NCBI GenBank assembly: GCA_947570515.1 | Contig: CANOUM010000017.1 | Coordinates: forward strand, 1-16,452 | Length of the DNA stretch: 16,452 bases | Direction: 5' to 3' | Source: an uncultured Clostridia bacterium | GTDB taxonomy: Bacteria; Bacillota; Clostridia; Lachnospirales; Bianqueaceae | Program-made: the position numbers and the translations under genes | In this document: piece by piece, positions 12,423 to 16,452 of the stretch | Position numbering within the stretch: position 1 is the first letter of the stretch | Layout: every line of letters starts with the position of its first letter | The notes under the pieces: model-generated | What the model was told of the DNA's origin: nothing | What the model saw: only the letters and a program-made list of their open reading frames with translations | The model's database searches: none

Positions 12423-13697
12423 TTAATCGCCTATTTTCATTTGATCTATGGAAATGGCAACACTATGGGTAATAGGCTTCCACTCAATTTTGCGGAACAG
12501 TGCAGTAATGGAAATCGGAATATAAGTCAGCATAAAAATGGGGAATGTAAATAGATACTTGATTTTTTTACCTGTACTGCAACGGATATTTTTCCATTCT
12601 GTAATGAGCGTGAATAACCCGACGATGATGAACATGCCATACACACTGACCATCATAACAAGCATGGAAATGAACATGCTTTCAAACTGACCTGTTTCGT
12701 TGACCAACGCATAAATCATGGCGCTTCCATTGACCAGCATCGTAAGCAGCGATAAAAAGAGCGCCGGCATGATGGTCATGCACATATCAAAACAAGAGAA
12801 ACTGGCTTTGCGGAAAATGCCTGCCAGCAGGTTCTTTCCATAATTATAAAACACCTGATAATAGCCTTTGGCCCAGCGCAGACGCTGCGTCCAAGACTGC
12901 TTAAAGGTTTCCGGCTGCTCGTCATACAGCATGGCATCATGACAGTAGCCGATTTTTTCGCCCTGACATACGCTGTCCACTGTGAACTCAATGTCCTCTG
13001 TCAGAAGGAAATGCTTCCATCCGTCATTCTTCTCAACAATCTCCCGTGACAACAGAAATCCAGTCCCGGAGATTGCACAGCTCGTATTTAATATCATGCG
13101 TGCATTGTTCAGATGTCTTGCCTCGCGCAAGAACCACAAAGCATATCCGGCCGAAATCCAGTTGCTGCCGTAATTTTTGGAATTGCGATAGCTGGTTAGC
13201 ACGCGGTAGCCGGCTGAAAAGGTCTTGTTCATCTCCTCTATATAATGAGGATCAAGCAAGTTATCAGCGTCAAACACAAAATATCCATCGTAATAATCAT
13301 GCCCGTAGTCCTCGCGCACCAAATTGAACAGCATTTCCAGCGCATAGCCTTTACCAACCTTTGTCCGGTTGTAACGCTTATATACTTTAGCACCATAGTC
13401 TGCTGCCACCTGCGCCGTATGATCGCTGCAGTTATCTGCTGCAACAAATACATCCACAAGCTCTCTGGGATAGGTTTGACGATTGATACTTTCCAGCAGC
13501 TGGCCGATTACGGCCTCTTCATTTCTTGCCGAGATCATCACGGCAAAGCGATGCATTTTTAGTTTTCCGTTTGCTTTCAAATGATTAAATCGCTTTGGCT
13601 TTTTAATGATTGCAACCAGAATATAGAAAAACTGATATGCATAAAACAAAAAGAACATCACCTTTACAAAGGTATTAAAAATTTGTAATGCTTCCAT
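12423..13697 (-). CDS. Family 2 glycosyltransferase, processive polysaccharide-synthase type
   Basis: The 424-aa membrane enzyme has one N-terminal membrane segment (about 12-32), a cytosolic GT-A domain (50-285) and a C-terminal group of membrane segments (about 305-333, 341-366, 380-401). Catalytic motifs are VMISARNEE (53-61), AADNCSD (86-92), the metal-binding FDADN (142-146), LTEDIEF (232-238) and QRLRW (271-275). The D, DxD, TED, QxxRW set is that of processive beta-glycosyltransferases such as hyaluronan, poly-GlcNAc or cellulose synthases. It should use a nucleotide sugar to build or extend an exported glycan; the sugar is unknown. The ATG follows AAAAGGAAGAAAGAGT, 14 bases after the kinase stop, so it is the third gene of the two-component operon. 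Confidence 0.9.
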   Translation of the reverse strand: MEALQIFNTFVKVMFFLFYAYQFFYILVAIIKKPKRFNHLKANGKLKMHRFAVMISARNEEAVIGQLLESINRQTYPRELVDVFVAADNCSDHTAQVAADYGAKVYKRYNRTKVGKGYALEMLFNLVREDYGHDYYDGYFVFDADNLLDPHYIEEMNKTFSAGYRVLTSYRNSKNYGSNWISAGYALWFLREARHLNNARMILNTSCAISGTGFLLSREIVEKNDGWKHFLLTEDIEFTVDSVCQGEKIGYCHDAMLYDEQPETFKQSWTQRLRWAKGYYQVFYNYGKNLLAGIFRKASFSCFDMCMTIMPALFLSLLTMLVNGSAMIYALVNETGQFESMFISMLVMMVSVYGMFIIVGLFTLITEWKNIRCSTGKKIKYLFTFPIFMLTYIPISITALFRKIEWKPITHSVAISIDQMKIGD

Positions 13698-13711
13698 ACT
13701 CTTTCTTCCTT

Positions 13712-15619
13712 TTATACTAATTTATTAAATGTAATTTGAACTTTAAATAAATCTCCGTCTACTAAAATATCAAATCGTCCGTTCATAAGCTCGGTTAAGC
13801 TCTTAGCAATGGAAAGCCCAAGTCCGCTTCCTTCCGTATGCCGCGAGCTGTCGCCGCGAACAAACCGCTCCATCAGCTCTTCGCCGGATATATTGAGCGC
13901 ATACCGCGATATGTTGCGAAACGTAATAACTGCACACCCCTCCTCTTCTTTCACGTCCAGATACACTCTCGTACCTGCCTGCGAATATTTCTGCACATTG
14001 CTGAGAAGATTGTCAAAGACACGCCATAACAGCTGTCCGTCTGCCATGATGGGCATTTCATACTCTGGCGCTGTAAGAACCAGCTCCAAATCATGCTCCT
14101 TCATCCGATCGCTATATTCTCCCAGAAGCTGCTTTAAAAGCTCTGTCATATCCAGCTTACTCATGTTCACCGCAATATTGCCGCTCGAAGCTTTGGATGC
14201 CTCAATCAGATCCTCAATCAGCTTTTTCAACCGGATTGATTGTCTCTCTAATACTTCAATATATTCCTTTGCTGTCTCATCCTGAACTTCTTGTTTCTTT
14301 AAAAGATCTACATAATTAACAATGGACGTGAGCGGCGTCTTGATATCATGTGAGACATTAGTAATTAACTCTGTTTTCATCCGTTCACTTTTGAGCTGTT
14401 TTTCTACCGCCGCCCGAACAGCTTCATTGATGCTATTTAAATTTTCTGCCTGTTCCTTCATCTCACCGCGAAGACCTGTTGTATCAACATGCGCATTCAG
14501 ATCGCCTAATGCAATTTTCTGAATTCCCTGCCGGATCTTTTTATACCGAATCTGAAACACCATTGCCAAACTAGCGGCTACAATACAGGCAAGCATGATA
14601 TAAAACAAAAACGCACCTGCGCTGTTTTGCTCCATGCACATAACGCCTATTGTAAAAGTACTAAGCCCTGCAAATAAAATCCATATAAAGGCCTTTCCTA
14701 AAAAAGAACGATTTTGATATAATCGAATTATTATTTCTTTTATCCTGCGATAGCACCAGTATACGATTGTCCCTTTCCATACATAATGATTTTTACACCG
14801 CACGGCTAAGCTCACTATATAGAAAAGACCTAATCCAAATATCCCTGTAATCCCAACACAAGTTCTAATCAAATCTGTCAGCACATCAACATATCCCGTT
14901 GTTGCTTCCAGTATGCTGATCAAAAAAACTCCACTTAATAAAACCATTCCGGTCAGAAGATCAAACGGAATCCTGTGCAGACCGCCTACACAGATTCCTT
15001 CTTCTCCTCGTTTATGTCCTGCTGCACAGATCAAATAAATGCAAAGAACAATCAAAAGCACAGAGGCCGCAATGGTCAAATTTAAAATAGTATATCGGTA
15101 GCGAAACGCTTCTCCATACCAGTACATATCTGACTGATATTCATCATTTGCCGTCATCGGATCCACAACATAGCAATGAATGGTGTACTCTATCTCCTCT
15201 TCTGAGTCGCCGCTATATATTCCAAACGTATATTCCGTATCAAAGCCATACGGCTCATCCTGATACGTTGAAATTGTCTCGCCATCCTCCTGCTCTATAC
15301 GGAATCGAAAATTTGTATTTTCACTGCTGAATTTTTTATCATACCATTCCAGCTCCTGCTGCGTTGTTCTATCAAGGGTTTCCTCTTTTTGATACTTCTG
15401 ATACGCCAAATAATATTCATATATTACCGTTCTGGCATTATAATAGGTTCTGTTTTCACAAATGCTGGTGTCATAATAATTCCAGTCCTGCTGGCTATAA
15501 AAGCCCATACTCATAAAAACTGCTGTGCCAAAAATGCCAGCTGTCGCTACGATACACATAAGCAGACTTAATATGACAGCTATGATTTTAACAGGCCAAC
15601 TGTAAATAACGCCCTTCAA
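13712..15619 (-). CDS. Membrane sensor histidine kinase
   Basis: The 635-aa product has a first membrane segment (about 12-36), an extracytoplasmic region of about 140 residues rich in Tyr, Glu and Asp (37-177), five more segments (178-200, 220-240, 253-274, 307-328, 335-356), a HAMP-like linker (357-405), the phosphorylation site NVSHDIKTPLTSIVNY (421-436, His424), the N box DNLLSNVQK (536-544) and the G box GSGLGLSIAK (597-606). It thus senses an outside or membrane signal and passes phosphate to the adjacent regulator. It starts 1 base after the regulator stop. The mixed large extracellular loop plus multi-helix sensor does not match a named sensor I recognise. The VanS/PhoR-like core is intact. 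Confidence 0.93.
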   Translation of the reverse strand: MKGVIYSWPVKIIAVILSLLMCIVATAGIFGTAVFMSMGFYSQQDWNYYDTSICENRTYYNARTVIYEYYLAYQKYQKEETLDRTTQQELEWYDKKFSSENTNFRFRIEQEDGETISTYQDEPYGFDTEYTFGIYSGDSEEEIEYTIHCYVVDPMTANDEYQSDMYWYGEAFRYRYTILNLTIAASVLLIVLCIYLICAAGHKRGEEGICVGGLHRIPFDLLTGMVLLSGVFLISILEATTGYVDVLTDLIRTCVGITGIFGLGLFYIVSLAVRCKNHYVWKGTIVYWCYRRIKEIIIRLYQNRSFLGKAFIWILFAGLSTFTIGVMCMEQNSAGAFLFYIMLACIVAASLAMVFQIRYKKIRQGIQKIALGDLNAHVDTTGLRGEMKEQAENLNSINEAVRAAVEKQLKSERMKTELITNVSHDIKTPLTSIVNYVDLLKKQEVQDETAKEYIEVLERQSIRLKKLIEDLIEASKASSGNIAVNMSKLDMTELLKQLLGEYSDRMKEHDLELVLTAPEYEMPIMADGQLLWRVFDNLLSNVQKYSQAGTRVYLDVKEEEGCAVITFRNISRYALNISGEELMERFVRGDSSRHTEGSGLGLSIAKSLTELMNGRFDILVDGDLFKVQITFNKLV

Positions 15620-15620
15620 C

Positions 15621-16313
15621 TCATATACCTCTCTCGATCTTATATCCTTGTCCCCATACTACCTTCAAATATCTCGGGTCTGCTGGGTTGATTTCAATCT
15701 TTTCTCTCAAATGTCGGATATGTACGGCCACCGTATTTTCTGCACCGTACGGATTATCCTCCCATACCTTATTATAGATAACTTTTGACGAAAACACCTT
15801 GCCTGGTTCCTGCATCAATAGTTTAAGAATTTCATATTCCGTTCTTGTCAGATTGACAATTTCACCGTCAAGCCGTACGACCTTTGCCTCATCATCTAGC
15901 TCTATAGATCCAATCCGAAGCACCGCTTCTTTTTTCACAGCGCTTCCCAGCTGTACATAACGCCTGAGCTGCGATTTCACCCTTGCCAGTACTTCTACCG
16001 GATTAAATGGTTTAGTAATATAATCATCGGCTCCTACGTTTAACCCGAGGATTTTATCTGTGTCTTCACTTTTTGCCGTTAATAAGATAATGGGTACGTT
16101 GCTAAATTCCCGGATGGCTACCATCGCTGAAATTCCATCCATTTCCGGCATCATCACATCCATCAGCACCAGATGAATGTCCTCTTTTCGTACCAGATCA
16201 ATGGCTTCTTTTCCGGTGTAGGCCTCAAAGGTTTGATATTCAGCCGACGTAAGATAAATCTTAAGTGCAGACACAATATCCCGTTCGTCATCACAGATCA
16301 AAATATTATACAT
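15621..16313 (-). CDS. OmpR/PhoB-type response regulator
   Basis: The 230-aa product has an N-terminal receiver domain (1-115) with acidic pocket CDDE (Asp8, Asp9), phospho-acceptor Asp52 in LMDVMMPEMDG, Thr79 and Lys101 (ITKPF). The C-terminal winged-helix DNA-binding domain (about 130-228) has LTRTEYEILKLL, VIYNKVW, TVAVHIRHLREKIE and the final VWGQGYKIE. All phosphorylation residues are present. It is the first gene of the operon, preceded by GGAAGGAGTCTGAG as ribosome binding site and by a promoter at 16340-16368. It is the expected partner of the histidine kinase encoded 1 base downstream and may control the glycosyltransferase gene in the same transcript. Confidence 0.96.
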   Translation of the reverse strand: MYNILICDDERDIVSALKIYLTSAEYQTFEAYTGKEAIDLVRKEDIHLVLMDVMMPEMDGISAMVAIREFSNVPIILLTAKSEDTDKILGLNVGADDYITKPFNPVEVLARVKSQLRRYVQLGSAVKKEAVLRIGSIELDDEAKVVRLDGEIVNLTRTEYEILKLLMQEPGKVFSSKVIYNKVWEDNPYGAENTVAVHIRHLREKIEINPADPRYLKVVWGQGYKIERGI

Positions 16314-16339
16314 CTCAGACTCCTTCCAAACTCCCCTGT

Positions 16340-16368
16340 ATTATGCCATCTTTCTTTTTAAAATCCAA
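16340..16368 (-). promoter_or_regulatory. Promoter of the two-component/glycosyltransferase operon
   Basis: On the minus strand TTGGAT (16363-16368) and CATAAT (16340-16345) are 17 bp apart, ending about 27 bases before the regulator start codon. Upstream, AATAAACCC and GTTTTATT (16372-16393) form an imperfect inverted repeat that might be a regulator site. The rest of the window to 16452 is AT-rich and shows no gene. Confidence 0.65.
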
Positions 16369-16452
16369 TAGAATAAACCCTTAAAGTTTTATTAAGATTA
16401 TATGACTTTTCGTGCATTTTACACATCTTATAAATCCGACAAACACTCCTAA

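Overview
The window reads as chromosomal DNA of a low- to mid-GC Firmicute, most likely a gut-type Clostridium/Lachnospiraceae relative. The signs are strong GGAGG ribosome binding sites, consensus TTGACA/TATAAT promoters, a threonine T-box in front of thrS, OmpR-type two-component genes and compact operons with overlapping starts and stops. Genus-level assignment is inference only.

Layout. Positions 1-150 hold the N-terminus of an aldo/keto reductase running off the left edge, followed by an interspersed hairpin repeat (copy A). Positions 388-1963 are a three-gene forward cluster: a 69-aa small domain, a glyoxalase-fold protein with an HTH-like tail, and an unknown 288-aa protein. Positions 2052-3083 (minus) encode a type I DAHP synthase, divergent from a diacylglycerol/lipid kinase at 3215-4165. 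Positions 4239-4745 (minus) encode a small multidrug-export-family membrane protein.

Positions 4766-5830 are a gene-poor accessory stretch: nested hairpin repeats (copies B1, B2, C), a cluster of TGCGTACA motifs, and a frameshifted remnant of the transposon gene tnpV. Immediately beside it, at 5831-7310 (minus), is a translationally coupled three-gene toxin-antitoxin operon of HipBST type: HTH regulator, HipA N-subdomain protein and HipA-like kinase. Three 18-bp palindromic operators, spaced exactly 41 bp centre to centre, lie in front of it, and one sits between the -35 and -10 boxes.

Positions 7808-10083 are the thrS unit: consensus promoter, T-box with specifier ACC, terminator, 635-aa threonyl-tRNA synthetase, and a terminator shared with the converging TspO gene (10091-10573, minus). 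A CBS-domain protein and a metallophosphoesterase form a two-gene forward operon (10922-12239). It is bracketed by two candidate minus-strand small RNAs. The one at 12243-12356 has a consensus promoter, a C-rich loop and a factor-independent terminator. The weaker one at 10657-10747 carries an unpaired CUCCUCC anti-Shine-Dalgarno tract.

Positions 12423-16313 (minus) are a three-gene operon in the order response regulator, histidine kinase, processive-type family 2 glycosyltransferase, with a promoter at 16340-16368. This suggests a two-component system that makes a surface polysaccharide or regulates its synthesis.

The most interesting items are the HipBST-like operon with its phased operators, the hairpin repeat family with compensatory arm changes, and the two small-RNA candidates.
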